Numbered from the stretch's first letter, positions 1 to 12,284 are shown. The stretch: 64,000 nt of DNA from Sacculina carcini (GCA_916048095.2 OU696570.1:10196816-10260815), one strand, 5' to 3'. Numbers and translations: made by a program. The notes: a model not told the origin generated them from the sequence alone.

Positions 1-29
1 AATATAAAAAATTCTGATAATCAGGCTGC

Positions 30-3000
30 TTTTTGAACGTGACTTTACAGCCTGACCTGGTGGTGGTGGTGGTACGCTCAACCAGCGATGTACGGGGAGC
101 GGGAATTGGAGGCGATGGCGACGCAGCGGCACTGCGTGACGACTTCTGCAAGGTGGCCGTATTTGTGATTACAGCCGGCTTTAGTCGGTGGATGGAGACT
201 GTATCCGATCCTCCGGAAGGTGAAGCGATCACAAATACTTTGGGTGATCTGGAAACCACACGGAATGGCCCACGGTATGGTGCTTCAAGGGGCCTGCGGA
301 CTCTGTCCACGCGCACCCACATCTGTTCTCAGGTCATGAGTTGTGATAGAACGTATGATGCCGGTGTACAGTGGGACGTACCAGAAGACATGGTGTAAAA
401 ATCCACCTCGGACATCTTTTTCGCCAGCTCTGAGACAAATTCATGCTGCGTCTTGATAGTTATTGTGTCACCAGTCGGCATGCGAGGGCACAAGTATCCA
501 TCAGTAACGGCAGTGAACGGAGACACATGGGACTCAGTTGGAAGCAGTCTGATGCCCAGCATTACTACTGGAAGTGCAGAAAGCCAGCACTGCCGCCGAG
601 TCATGATGGCGGTTTTTATGGCCCGGTGTAGTCGCTCCAAGAGTCCATTAGATTGTGGTCGGTATGCTGTTATTCTGATGCGGTAAAACCCGACCACTTG
701 AGACAATTAATTAAACAGCTCCGATTCGGATTGACGTCCTCTGTCGGTCACCACGTAGAGTGGGACCCCGAATCTCGAAATAAAATGAGTTAAGAATGCC
801 TCGGCGACGGACGCGGCGGTAATGTCGGTCAGTGGAATGGCGTCTGGCCAACGAGTGGTTCTGTCAAGGCAGGTCAGGATATATCGATACGGTGTTGCGA
901 ACGGATGATTGCGCGTAACGGCTGGTGTCAATGGTCCATCCAAGTACAGATGCACACATTGATAACGCGCACTGGGCACAGCAAAATCAGCTAGCGGTGA
1001 CTTAGTATGTCTAGTGACCTTGGCTTGCTGACATGCGAAGCAGGCGCGGACTCAATTTTTTATGTCGTGATCGATGTGTGGCCACACGTAACGAGACTTA
1101 ATCAGCCTGATGCTGGCGTGAATCCCAGGATGGCTCAGATTGTGCAATTGCATGAACACAGAATGCCGACATTTTTTCAGGCAAATATGGCCTTGGGTGT
1201 GGCGTAGAAGTGTCACACAACAGTGGTAAGTCTCCGGACGTTTGGAAAGCACTAATTGCTGTGGCAGCATTTGAGTTTCTGCATCGTTTGCTTGTGCACC
1301 AGCAATGGCTGGCAGGTCATAGACGTCCAGGCTGACAGCATTCACACTGCGTGACAGACAGTCTGCGACCGCGTTATCCGTTCCACGAATGTGTTGTACA
1401 TCCGAAACATATTCAGTTATATACGACCAGTGCCTCTGCTGACGGTCAGATTTGGCCACATGTGGACTGGTGTACGCCGAAACCAGCGGCTTGTGGTCAG
1501 TCAGCAGACTCACCGATCGACTTTTTAGGAAGTGCCGAAAGTGCACTACAGCGTAATATGGCGCCAGTAACTCGCGATCATATACAGAGTATTTACGCTG
1601 GGCGGCAGATCATTTTTTGAAAAGAATGATATCGGTTGTGCGACACCCTTAACCATTTTATGCAGCGCAGCGCCGACGGCAACAGACGAAATGTCGGTTA
1701 CCAACTGCAGATGCTGGTCACTTGGACTTGGATGAGGCAGTACACATGCATCCATCAGCGATTGTTTAGCGGCCTAAAACGCTACCGTTTCTGCTTCATT
1801 AAGCTCAATGTGCTTGGTGTTCAGCCGCAGTCTAGTGCGCTCAGATAGAGGATGAACAATATCCGCGAACTTTGGCACAAGGCGACGGTAAAATTGCTTA
1901 CTCCAAGAAATCGACAAAGAGAAGCTGAATCACATGGCTGTGGAAAATCGCGAATAGCGGAAAGCTTATCTTCAGGTGGCTGTACTCCATCAGCTGTGAT
2001 CTTGTGCCCGAGAAAGTCAACACTTTGCTGGAAAAAGGCACACTTCCCTATTGATAGACGCAGACCATATTTATCTGATATGTCAAACACGGCTTCTAAG
2101 TCACGTGTGTGCTGCTCCTCGTCGGCCGAAAACACCAGTATATCATCGAGGTAAGCAAATGTACAGCAAAGGTGAGACAAAATGGTGTTCATCATGCGTT
2201 GAAACGTTGTTCCAGCATTTCGAAGACCCATGGGCATAAATGCGTACTCATAGAGACCAAAGGGTGTGACAACTGCAGTTTTCGCGATGTCAGACTCACT
2301 CATGGGATCCTGATGGTACGCTTGTAGAAGGTAGACTTTAGAAAACATACACATACCGTGCAGATGCGCCGACAGATCCTGGACATGTGGTAGCCGGTAT
2401 CTGTCGGGCACTGTCTTCACGTTCAGAGCACGATAATCACCTGTGATGCGCCATTCACCAGGTGTTTTCTTAGCCACCATGTGCAGTGGAGAAGTCCACG
2501 GTGGAACGGCGGACAATGCCGGACTGCAGCTGCAGCATGGCTTCAAACGCATCTCTGGCGGCTTTTTCCTTGTCAGGTGATAGACGACGTGGGCGGGCGA
2601 ACACGGGCGCTGCACTGCCAGTGTCGATGGAGTGCTGCACAGGCATGGTGGCTGCTGTGTGAGATTGAGACATCAACAAACCGGGTCGCTGGGTCAACAA
2701 AGACCGCACGGGCGCCGGGAATTGACTGACGTCGTTCACAACCAGTCCAACAGTTTGCTCAGTACTTATTTTTGTAGGAACACTTAATGATTTAACAGTG
2801 TCAAGGAGACATCTTTGGTGACAATCCACCACGAGCTTGAAATGGCTGAGAAAATCGCGTCCCAACAACGGTGAAATTGCGTCAGAGACAATAAAAGTCC
2901 AGGTAAACTTTCGACGCAATTTGTGGAGAACAATATCCAAGCGGACTTCACCATGCACCAACATGGGCTGGCCGTTGGCTGCTGATATGTGTATCGATGT

Positions 3001-3172
3001 TGGTTGTAACATCAGCATGTTTACTGCGTTCCGGGGTATAATAGACACGCCGTCACCAGTGTCGACTATGAAATTCAGCCATTTGTCGTTGATACGGGCT
3101 GCGACTCTCAGAAACGGCAGGCCATATGGTGCAGCTACCATGACCTGCCGCTCTAGTTTTCCGTCGAAGTGG
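30..3172 (-). pseudogene. pol: Element A pol remnant (protease-RT-RNase H-integrase)
   Basis: Protease is at 3141-2900 with a DTGDGVS active-site box (the usual form is DTGA.S). RT spans about 2600-1850: [13 protein letters not shown], then the finger/palm region, then AYLDDILVFSADEE. The first catalytic aspartate box, FSK(I/L)DL in relatives, reads FSKVYL here, so the RT is dead. RNase H is at 1755-1400 in two frames (TDISSVAVGAALH, LLTDHKPLVSAY). Integrase zinc and core segments follow at 1250-329 (HPGIHASIRLIKSRYVWP, DRGRQSESELF, AYRPQSNGLLERLHRAIK). At least three frame changes separate the pieces. Same family as element B, so each block can be matched one to one. Confidence 0.85.
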
Positions 3173-3428
3173 AAAAACTTGAGCGGTTGACCGGCGAATG
3201 CGACAAGCTCCTGGAGGTCGGCTGGATGTCCAAGCTTGGCGACTTATTCGACCATTGACACCATGGTTTACATGTCCGCGTGGTCATATAAACTGTGATA
3301 TTTGCAGGACGAAATTGTGATTCCATGATGGTAAACCATCCTTCTATAGAACTCTCCATGAACGGCGCTGGTTTGATACCAATTCCATTCACAGAAGAAG
3401 CGCACATAGTTGTATCATTGGTAAACAT
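3153..3428 (-). pseudogene. gag: Element A gag remnant with internal deletion
   Basis: A 91-codon open frame joins two gag pieces. The N-terminal part (KPAPFMESSIEGWFTIMESQ, residues about 21-40) matches the N-terminal capsid start of element B gag ([15 protein letters not shown]). The C-terminal part (TRTCKPWCQWSNK) matches the end of element B's atypical zinc-binding block. About 170 residues of capsid present in B are missing between them, so this cannot make a normal Gag. The frame ends at the same GAAAACTAG stop context as element B gag. Start taken at the ATG at 3428; the true start is uncertain. Confidence 0.75.
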
Positions 3429-3493
3429 TTTGCCAAATCGAAATATGCAGAATAATATATAAAAATCCAGTATTCAAAGCGAAGGGTTCACCA

Positions 3494-3850
3494 ATGTGGT
3501 GGTTCACTCTGGTTAAATCAATTTTACCACACACAACATAACATGAAACATATGAGACAAGGTTTGTACGCACAAGCGAGAGTCGATTCTCGTCCTCACA
3601 CATTTCATACTTGACGCCTCGGAACATTCGAGTAATTTCTGCTCTGGCGTACCAATCAGCGATGGCGTCTATTGATGCTAATATATATACACATTTAATA
3701 TAAATCACATATACCAAATTTAACAGTACATTTACAATGAAATTAATTAACGACATAAAATGTAATACAAATAGCAATAAACCGAAAACAGTGAATGCCT
3801 TGTCGAAACAAGTAATAAATCTAAATTTCTTGATTTGAACGACATTCATT
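3494..3850 (-). repeat. Possible 5' LTR and flank of element A
   Basis: Plus-strand TGTGGTGGTTCACTC begins just outside the candidate primer-binding site, which would make this the end of the 5' LTR. The outer boundary cannot be fixed because the matching 3' LTR lies outside the window. A 144-codon open frame on the minus strand (3415-3849) is low-complexity and hydrophobic and is not a recognised protein. Confidence 0.25.
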
Positions 3851-4308
3851 TGTCATTAACTGAAAATTAAACAAGCAAATACAAAGTAAAATACATATAT
3901 TATAATATTTATAAATATTGAATGAGGAATGAAAACGATCAAAAGATTAATTAATAAACGCATAGGCAGACACTACACTACTGTACGTTACAATGTAAAA
4001 CAAGTACGCTTTCAACCTTTTCAAGCGTTTTCAACGCTTTGTATATTGCGTTGGTGTTTGTATTTGAACATGTTTCATGTACATGTTTCATGTTTCATGT
4101 ACAAATTATTGAACGCATTTGATCAAGAAAATTGATTTTCAGCTTACAATATGTCAATTGACAAACAAATTTGTTTTTTAAATTCATTTTAGGTGACTTT
4201 TTTAATACGTTTAGACTTCTGGGCTTGATCTGAGATGGAATTGACTGCCGCCCTCATACGCGTCAACAAGTATTTGCGACACGTCACTATCGGGCCGTCA
4301 CTTTCTGT
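3851..4308. other. No gene recognised
   Basis: AT-rich sequence with a short repeated block (GTTTCATGT repeated near 4073-4100). No coding signal is seen. The last 8 bases (4301-4308, CTTTCTGT) are the proposed left target duplication of the hAT-like element that follows. Confidence 0.4.
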
Positions 4309-4943
4309 TAGGGCTGGGTAAGAATCGGATTTTCGAGAATCGTCAGAATCGATTTTACCGACAGGAGAATCTTTAGAATCGAGTCTAGAATCGAGTCTGA
4401 TATGTAACCAGGGGAATATCCCGAAATCTCGCACAAGGGTTATACGCATACAAAGCGAAATACAGTTGCTCCAATTAGGTGTGTTTGGGCTTTATCAAAT
4501 GATAGGATATACTAAATAGCTACCGAAACCTAATTAATTTTTTTGACGCGTGCTAAAAATCGCATTGAAACAAACGGTGGTTGAAGGATTTTATTGAGCG
4601 TGTGTGATGTGGATGTCTGTGTTTTTTGTGTGTGTACGTGCACAGTGCACGTACACACACATTGTGCATGACGCATAATGGACAGTCACTGGCGGATCCA
4701 GGGGTTCAGGAGGAAGAAGAGGTCACTAAGAGGTCAAAATATGTTTCTGTAGAATTTGTTGATATAAGCATTATCGCAAAGACATTGCATAGTGATGCAT
4801 GTACATGACTGATCGCCCTCAAGATTTAGCCCCCCCTCCGAATTAATTCAGCGCCTCCAAACATTGCAACCTGTATCCGCTACTGTGAACAATGTGGTGC
4901 GTATATTAGTTGCTTGTGTGCTGGACTACAGTAGTCTAGGTCA

Positions 4944-5060
4944 GTGGTTCTCAACGTGGGCCATATGGGGGCCATGAGATTTTCTTGAGGGGCCACAGGA
5001 CCAAACCTAAAAAATGGGGGGCCACCGTATTTTCTCAGGGGCCACCAAAAATGTATGTTG
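4944..5060 (+). repeat. hAT-like terminal sequence (CAGTGGTTCTCAAC type)
   Basis: CAGTGGTTCTCAACGTGGGC starts at 4944 and is followed by a GGGGGCC/GGGGCC-rich stretch. This wording is typical of one hAT terminal-inverted-repeat class. Related termini occur at 32496, near 44116 and 53347 (inverted) and at 57675. I did not find a matching right end nearby. Confidence 0.4.
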
Positions 5061-5329
5061 AAACAGTTTATTCGTGTTATTATTTTCGATGTACATTTCA
5101 ATCGTGTGATCCGCCGCGACAGTGACATCCCCGGTGTTTGCCTGGCGCGTGTATTTGATCCGCCGACGTCCGTGTATGTCTGTGTGCTGACCCCACCTGT
5201 ACGTACGGTCGTGGCATTGTTTTGGTGGTCGGTGGAAATAGTCACCGGCGTACATGAGCAAAACCTATGGAAAAGTCGTGTTGCGACGGTTTGTGTATAT
5301 CCCATGCGTGCATCATGCACGCATGGTCA

Positions 5330-5647
5330 AGTGTTTTTTGACAAACATTTATTTCAACTAACGCTTTTTAATGAAAAAATGCTTTCTAAAACAATCTCTA
5401 TGGCAGATAGATTTGATTGATGTACGTTCAAATACCTTTTGTATATCAAGTAGCCTGCTGGTATAAGAGGCTGGTTTAAACTGTTTGATTTAAACTGTTT
5501 TTAACCATGTTTTTTTTTAAATCGATTTTTTTAAAGACGGTTTTCGTAGATGTAGAGATTTTGAAAAAAATTGGCGGCAGATTAGGGAAAGTTGAACCAC
5601 ATGAATTGGTTTGCTGTTAATAATCCGTTTTTAGAACTAGTTTTATG
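5330..5647 (+). repeat. Interspersed repeat R2, left half (interrupted by Gypsy D)
   Basis: This stretch aligns by eye almost base for base with 62370-62660. Shared stretches include GATTTGATTGATGTACGTTC, AAGTAGCCTGCTGGTA, AAAAATTGGCGGCA and TTTTTAGAACTAGTTTTAT. The repeat continues after Gypsy D at 10220 (GATGATGGTTT). The family also has more diverged pieces near 10600-10760, 40430-40600 (inverted) and 51290-51740. Confidence 0.7.
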
Positions 5648-5886
5648 TGTTGTGTATTTACAAGAGTCAGTGTGCACTTGTGCGGTGTGTGTGTGTGTGT
5701 GAACTTGTGCGTGTGTGCGTGTACGTACGGTGTCAACAACAACTAGTCATGCGTGTGTTTGAGCGGGTGTGAGTATGTTTGTATGTTTGTGTGTAAGAAG
5801 CTGTGTTTGTGAATTGTAACAAGCAATGAATAGGGAACATCAGTTAACATTGTGTGTTTGATTTCAACGATAGTGGAGACATAACA
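5648..5886 (+). repeat. 5' LTR of Gypsy D
   Basis: 239 bp, starting TGTTGTGTATTTAC and ending GGAGACATAACA. It contains a GT microsatellite (about 5688-5703) and is followed by GTGGTGTCAGGAGTAGG, the presumed primer-binding site. Confidence 0.85.
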
Positions 5887-5905
5887 GTGGTGTCAGGAGT
5901 AGGAC

Positions 5906-6310
5906 ATGGAGGAACATTTAGCAGCGATGCTTGCGGAGATGCAGGCACAGAACATAGTTCTGATGACTTTAGTAAGAACTGCTGCGCCAGCGGCGAGTAT
6001 AGTCACTGCTCCATCGTTCACTGACTTCTGCAGCGATAAGGAGCGCTGGCAGACCTACTTGGAGAGGTTCAAACAGCATTTGGTGGCCTACAATGTTTTG
6101 GACGAGTTACAACGCAGAGCATTATTTCTGTCCTGTGTGGGCACAAGCACATACGAGCTGCTCACAAATATCTTCGCCGGCAGCAGCCTGTCTGAACAGG
6201 CACTCGACACTCTCACCTCAGCACTGACTGAGCACTACAAGACAACCGTTCATGTCCTGGCTGCCAGGTATGACTTTCAGCAATGTGAGATGAAGGCATC
6301 GCAGACGTAA
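5906..6310 (+). pseudogene. gag: Gypsy D gag (N-terminal part, premature stop)
   Basis: 134 codons from an ATG 20 bases downstream of the LTR. The product resembles the capsid N-terminal region of Gypsy Gag proteins: FCSDKERWQTYLERFKQHL is the usual W....F..FL helix, followed by AGSSLSEQALDTLTSALTEH and YDFQQCEM. The frame stops at TAA (6308-6310) well before any zinc knuckle. Further weak gag-like sequence continues to about 6550 in other frames, without a clear CCHC box. Confidence 0.75.
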
Positions 6311-6639
6311 ACAGACTGGGCTGCCGAGCTGCAAGGTATCGAAAGGATTGCAATTTTAAATGTCAAGTGAACAAACGTGGCAAGAGCTACGTGGATGAGC
6401 AAAAACGGGACCAAATCGTGGACCACCAGGTTAGCGCGACATTCCTGCAGTTGGGTACCGAGGCAACAGACCTCCACGTGGTTCTGGACATCAATGTGGG
6501 GCTCGAAGAAGCGATTTTATCTATGAGGCTGACGTCATCGATGAACAAGGCGCAGACGCTCCTGGTAATGTTAACAGTATTTCAGAAAGTCTCCATGGAG
6601 CTCAGTCAGTATATACGTCTGATAGATCGCGTGTTATGC

Positions 6640-9600
6640 TTGACATATTCGTCAATGATCATTATGCGCGGTTTCAGCTGGATACAAGAGCGACATGCTC
6701 CTTGTTCGGATTACGGGGGTATCAAATGATTGGCTCTCCTAAATTAGTAGCCACAGGAAGTCGACTGACTGCTTACGGGAATCAAAGAAGTAAAGGTGAT
6801 GAAGGGAAGTAGTGAAGGAACATGTACAGTTTCTGTGCAATTAGGACAACAAAAGAAACATCTATCGCTTATAGTACCGGACTCAGAGATGGGTGGAAAC
6901 CTGTTTGGAATCGATTGGTGCCAGGTATTCAAAGTGTTGAATTTTAACATCCCAGATGGTATCACGCATAAAGTGCAGAAGACCGTTAGTGTGCCTGATG
7001 ACAATTTGAACAAGATTATCAATCGACATTCAGATGTTTTCCGAACAGATCTGCACCAAGGGCAAAGTGAAGATACGCATTAAACCGGATGCAACGCCAG
7101 TATTTGCTGAAGCAAGACCAATCCCATTTGCACTCACGGATGCAGTTAAACAAGAATTGGATCGCTGTGCTGAAATTGGCATTTTCCAACTAATTCCATT
7201 TAGTAACTGGTCGGCTGCAATTGTTCCAGTTATGAAGCCGAATGGCCGCGTTCGGATATGTGGAGATTTCAAGGCTTTGAACGCCGCTATGGACGTCGAC
7301 AATCATCCAATACTGTGTATCGACGATCTCTTCCATAAACTGCGAAGGGGCAAGTTGTTCTCCAAACTGGATTTGGCAGATGCCTAACTGCAATGCGAGT
7401 TAGAAGACGAAGCAAAGGAAGTAGCTGTCATCAACACGCCGTACGGGCTGTATTCGTACAATCGGCTACCGTTAGGCATTGCATCTGCGCCAGCTGTGTT
7501 TCAAAAGCTAATGAACACGATAACATCTTGAGTGCCCGGATGTGCAGCTTACCTTGATGACGTCATTGTAACCGGGAAGAACGACGAAGAACATTTAGAA
7601 AACTTGAATATCTTTCTTTCAAGACTGGCTGAATATGGATTACGATGCCGACGCGACAAATGTGAGTTTTTCAAGGGTTCAGTGGAGTACCTTGGCTACG
7701 TGATCAGCGAACATGGAAAGGTGCCTTCAGAGACAAACATCGAAGCTATCAACAAATTGCCGCGACCTACTAATGTGTCGCAAGTGAGGGCTTTTCTGGA
7801 CAAAATAAATTACTACCACAAGTTTATCGCCAATATTGCTGATATATCTGCTCCTCTGAATGCTCTTATTCATGCTTCAATTGCAGAGTTTGTGTGGACT
7901 CCAAGATGTCAACATGCCTTTGACACACTCAAAACAAAACTGATCGATGCAGCTCACCTCACACATTATAACCCTCAAAATACACTTGTACTAGCAACTG
8001 ACGCATACGGTATAGGAGCAGTTCTATCCCAACGTATTGATGGAGTTGAGATACCAATTGCATATGCTTCTAAAACCTTGGATGCGTCTCAGAAAAATTA
8101 CTCGCAGGTTGAGAAAGAAGCTCTTGCAATAATGTTTGGTGTCAACAAGTTTCATCAGTATGTGTATGGTCGCGAATTTGAACTCATAACAGACCATAAA
8201 CCTCTCGTATCTATCTTCTCACCAGCAAATAATATCTCGTCGTGTACGGCACTGAGATTACAACGGTATGCACTGGAGCTGATGGCCTACCGATTTGTTA
8301 TTCCTTACAGACAAACAGTTTTGCATGGAAATGTAGATGATCTCTCACGTCTTCCGATCTGTACTGATCCTGTGTTCGATCGACTAGAGTCCGAGGAGGT
8401 GCACGAATTTCAGCAGGTGATTGAAGATGAGCTGAATCAGAGTACGAATCCTGTGAATCTCAGCAACATATCCAGAGTAACTTCTGCCGACAAAACAATG
8501 TCAGAGGTTAAACAGCGGATCCATGAAGACGCATGGCTAGAAAGATCTTCCAAATTATCTGTGAATATACAGCCTTTGTGACAATTACGTAGATCTTTAT
8601 CTTTGTACAAATGCTACGTGATTCTAGAACGGGAAAGAAACGTGCGCCTCATTATTCCGAATGCGAGTCGAAAACGGGTTCTTGAAGAATTGCATGCTGC
8701 ACATTGTGGAATGACTCGGATGAAGCAATTGGCACGAAGATTCGTGTGGTGGCCCTCTATCCACGCAGAAATAGAGGCGTACGTAAACGATTGTTCCACG
8801 TGCGCTCGGAACGCAAGAAACCCGCTAGCGTTGCTGCAACCCTGGCCGTTGACTGGCAAACCCTGGAAAGACTTCATGTTGACTACGCGGGCCCAATTGG
8901 CAACTAGATGTTTTTTATTTGCGTGGATTCATTTTCGAAGTTGTCATATGTATCCATGATGAACGTCGGCCAAACTACGGACTCAGCAGCTCTATCTGCA
9001 CTTACACATATTTTCGCCATTGAAGGACTGCCCGCTTCCATTGTGTCAGACAACGGGCAACAATTTACTTCATCGGAGTTCAAACATTTCTGCGAGGCGC
9101 AGGGAATTTCACATACAACTACAGCACCATACCATCCATCGTCGAACGGCGAAGATGAGCGTTTTCTACAAACCTCGAAGCAGGGACTGAGAAAGTTATC
9201 AAATGGCGACTCCAGCAGCCGTAAAAACTTGGTGAAGATACTGGCGCAATACCGAACAACGCCTCATCTGTCACTAGACGGTAAATCACCAGCGGAAGTG
9301 TTACACGGGATAGTTCACCGTCATCTGCTGGATTGGAAACTCGACATCAACAAGCCGGCGTTAGCCAATTACAGGCGGTCACTTCGTTACTTTGAACCAG
9401 GTGACAGGGTACATGCTCGTTGGTACCAGGGTTCTAGACGTTGGGTTTTCGGAACGGCTGTGCAACGCATGGTTGCAGTCATGTATAACGTGCGGACGGA
9501 CGGAGTGGTCATTATACGACATATTGATCAGCTTCGGCGGAGGACGTGTAACGAGCAGGAGCAGCGGAAACACAACCAAATAGATGTCAGCGGGCGTTAC

Positions 9601-9888
9601 ATGATCGATCGTTCAGAAATGTCCAGCTCTTCGGGTGGGCCGAATTAAGATCTGCCGCTAGCTGATCCGAGAGACACGGTGACTTCAAATTGCGATCCTT
9701 CTGTCGTCAATCGAGACGCGAGTGTTAACCATTCGAGTGCCCGTCGTGAAACTCTTCCTCCTGATCATGACACACCGGATCGTTCCTCTCCGGGGCGGTC
9801 TGTGACCAGACAGTATTCAGGTGACTACCGTTCAAGTTTTGGTCGCACGGTCCGTGCTCCTGTGCGTTATACACCGGACCGTTTCTGA
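6640..9888 (+). pseudogene. pol: Gypsy D pol (protease-RT-RNase H-integrase), disrupted
   Basis: Protease lies around 6645-7030. Its active site reads LDTRATCS instead of LDTGA, so the catalytic glycine is lost. RT starts near 7034 (NWSAAIVPVMKPNGRVRICG) and carries FSKLDLADA, then an in-frame TAA (7385-7387), a TGA (7528-7530) and AAYLDDVIVTG. RNase H includes LATDAYGIGAVLSQ and ELITDHKPLVSIFS. The frame closes at 8581 and integrase follows: H..H/CC zinc region 8690-8810 (C..C near NDCSTCARN), then HVDYAGP, IVSDNGQQFTS and SSNGEDERFLQ. A frameshift falls near 8890. After a stop at 9646-9648 the C-terminal tail (FGRTVRAPVRYTPDRF) runs to 9888. Confidence 0.9.
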
Positions 9889-9920
9889 AGGTATTTATCA
9901 CGTATTTGAGTGTGGAGGAG

Positions 9921-10219
9921 CGTTGTGTATTTATAAAAGTGAGTGTGCACTTGTGTGGTGTGTGTGTGTGTGTATATGTGTGTCTGTGTGTGTTGTGCGT
10001 GTGAGCTTGTGCGTGTGTGCGTGTACGTACGGTGTCAACAACAGCTAGTCATGCGTGTGTTTGAGCGGGTGTGAGTATGCTTGTGTGTTTGTGTGTCTGA
10101 AGCTGTGTTTGTGAATTGTAACAAGCAATTGACTTCAAGTGGCAGTGTACAGTAGGAGTTGAATAGAGAACATCAGCTAACATTGTGTGTTTGATTTCAT
10201 CCATAGTGGAGACCTAACA
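9921..10219 (+). repeat. 3' LTR of Gypsy D (longer than the 5' LTR)
   Basis: Aligns with 5648-5886 end to end. It is about 60 bp longer because of a GT-tract expansion (9957-10000) and an insertion of about 30 bp (GACTTCAAGTGG..., about 10131-10160). The first base is C instead of T (CGTTGTG). It ends GGAGACCTAACA at 10219, followed by the TTATG duplication. Confidence 0.85.
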
Positions 10220-10224
10220 TTATG

Positions 10225-12284
10225 GATGATGGTTTGTTTGATGTAGTTATTGGTGTTCAAATACTTTTTTATACATTAAATATATTTCCTCAGTCGTTTT
10301 TTTCCTACACAAAAATATTGCCTGTTTTTCTGGTCAGGATTGCCACTCTGAATAATGCGACACACTTTTATTCGTAGTCTCATTAGGGACACTAAGTTTG
10401 TGTATATATGTAGTCTTTGTGTAAATATTTGCAGTGTTTGTACTTTTATACTTGCAAATATTTGATCTCTTGAATGAAATGATGAAACGCATTATAATCA
10501 ACATAGTTCATTTCTGGGAGGAAAAAGGTAATATGTAAATAATAATATATATTGTGCCACCTGTTGTTGTTGTTTTTTAAACAGTTTCAGTTTTTTAGCA
10601 GAAAAAAGCGGTTCTCAAGCCCTGCTTTCTTACACAATGATTAGCTCAATAATTGAATGCAAAGCTGTATTGTACATAGAAGTGACGTACAGTACCGTGT
10701 AAACTATGATATTAAGACTTTTAGACACATTATTACACTTTTATTGTGCATATTTAATGAAAATATAATTTGATAGGGTCACTAATTGCATGAATAACTC
10801 ATGTGTTGATAAAATATTTCATTCAACATCCCAAATATATCATTTACATAATTAGATTTATTTGCAAGCTTAGAAACGTGTTCTTTTGTCGAGGTTTTTT
10901 GACAAAAAAGGGCTTAAAAAACTATGGATTTTGAGGTCGCATCTCTAGTCATACGTGTCAATCAATCACGTCGGGGTCACCAATGTTAGTCTCATTAGGG
11001 ACATTAAGTTTGTGTGTATATGTGTAGTCCTTGTGTAAATATTTGCAGTGTTTGTACTTTTATATTTGCAAATATTTGATCTGTTGAATGAAATGATGAA
11101 ACGCATTATAATCAACATCGTTCATTTCTGGGAGCAAAAAGGTAATGTTTAAATAATGATATGTATTATGCCACCATAATGGTGTATGCTATAATGCTAA
11201 CATAATGGTAGCTACGTCGTAGATAAACACTGTTACGCGAAGCTCGTTCAGAGCGCGCACATAACAAAGAGCGGTGTAGTACATCAGATATATTATACAT
11301 ACACGGTAACAATCGTACAATTTATATCACATGGTCGGAGACCAGCAAAACCTCGGCACGAAGGCCCCAGCACAGAATTCCGTAACAGTGATGTAGCGAG
11401 TCATCCACTGAAACAGCTACTGCACCGTTACAAATAATACAGGTAATAGCCTAGGCCAATGCGCGGCAATCGCAACGAGCACGTTGTCCAACACAATGTG
11501 TCGGACGATGCTCGGGTCGAACTGACACAAGGCGAGCGATACACAGAGAGTAGCCCTGTCAGTCAAGCTATTGTCAAAGTCCCAATCCAACTACCCGCGC
11601 ACCGAGGCGACTGGACTTAAATAAACTTGGCCGTGCGTGTGCATCGACCCGACCGCGTATGAATATTGTAACACGATTGGTCAGGCAATAAAGACAAGCA
11701 AATGTAGCCACCCGATTGGTCGCTATGTGATCACACGAGCACGTAGGCTACTGTGATTGGCTGAACTATTTTCCTTAAAGGAGTCTATGTACTAGACACA
11801 CGTCACTTAACATACATCGAACATTCTGGAAGGCATGCCACACAAGCATACAAACACATGCGGCACATACATATAAACGCATACGCGCACGCATACACAT
11901 TTAAATATACACACACACTATAATAAATAAAATATGCATGACACACCACAACACGATCAGTAGAGTAGTCAAGTCTGTTCTTTATTGATACAAACGGTTG
12001 CTTTTATATTCAGAGCAATGGTGAATAATGCGTTTGAGCTGAGAATTCCAATGTATGACGTGATTTTGCATTTCCGTACGTGTTTGTGTGTCTGTGTGTA
12101 CAATGCAGCAGACTTTAAAAAAATCTAATATCTATTTCGCGGAAATTTCCATTCCGCGGATGGGTCTGGAACGTAATCCCCGCGAAGTAGGAGGATTATT
12201 GTATATCCCTGTATATGCACTGATGACTGCTATTGTCATCTAGTGGTCCAGCGGTCCAACTCTGGGCTGTCCCAGTGTTAATAC
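10225..12284. repeat. Repeat-derived, gene-free; contains a 186 bp direct duplication
   Basis: 10220-10260 continues repeat R2. Positions 10376-10561 and 10987-11173 are near-identical direct copies (TAGTCTCATTAGGGACA... to ...ATTGTGCCACC / ATTATGCCACC) 611 bases apart. 11220-11800 is a more GC-rich block with three inverted CCAAT-type boxes (GATTGG near 11673, 11714 and 11756). Its origin is unknown; it might be an LTR or an old promoter. 11830-11930 is CA/CATA-rich. No coding region is recognised. Confidence 0.5.

Larger units (their letters stand above)
1..3493 (-). mobile_element. Ty3/Gypsy element A (CsRn1-like), degenerate, 3' end outside window
   Basis: Minus-strand LTR retrotransposon read from about 3493 down past position 1. 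Order on the minus strand is gag fragment (3428-3153), protease, reverse transcriptase (YLDD near 2135-2150), RNase H (TDHKPL near 1490-1500) and integrase (979-30). This is the standard Gypsy order. It shares the family of element B at 34-39 kb, with the same gag tail, gag/pol junction and integrase wording, but is much older, with many stops and frameshifts. The 3' LTR should lie to the left of the window. A plausible primer-binding stretch beginning TGGTGAACCC on the minus strand ends the 5' side near 3493. Confidence 0.85.
5648..10219 (+). mobile_element. Ty3/Gypsy element D, complete but inactive, with LTRs and TSD
   Basis: The element is bounded by LTRs (5648-5886 and 9921-10219) and flanked by identical 5 bp duplications TTATG (5643-5647 and 10220-10224). 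The second copy of the host repeat at 62 kb reads straight through this point, which confirms the insertion site. Interior order is gag, protease, RT, RNase H, integrase on the plus strand. A purine-rich tract (GTGTGGAGGAG, about 9910-9920) precedes the 3' LTR. Several stops and frameshifts make it inactive. Protein wording places it with the Mag/K02A2.6-like Gypsy group, as far as can be judged by eye. Confidence 0.9.

Noticed and set aside
4880-5420. Overlapping frames of 120-146 codons on both strands
   Set aside because: They lie over the hAT-like terminus and repeat sequence; no recognisable domain, and similar frames occur on both strands.
11227-11810. LTR starting TGTTACGCG and ending TTAACA
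   Set aside because: No flanking duplication, no second copy in the window and several equally good end points; left as an unexplained GC-richer block.
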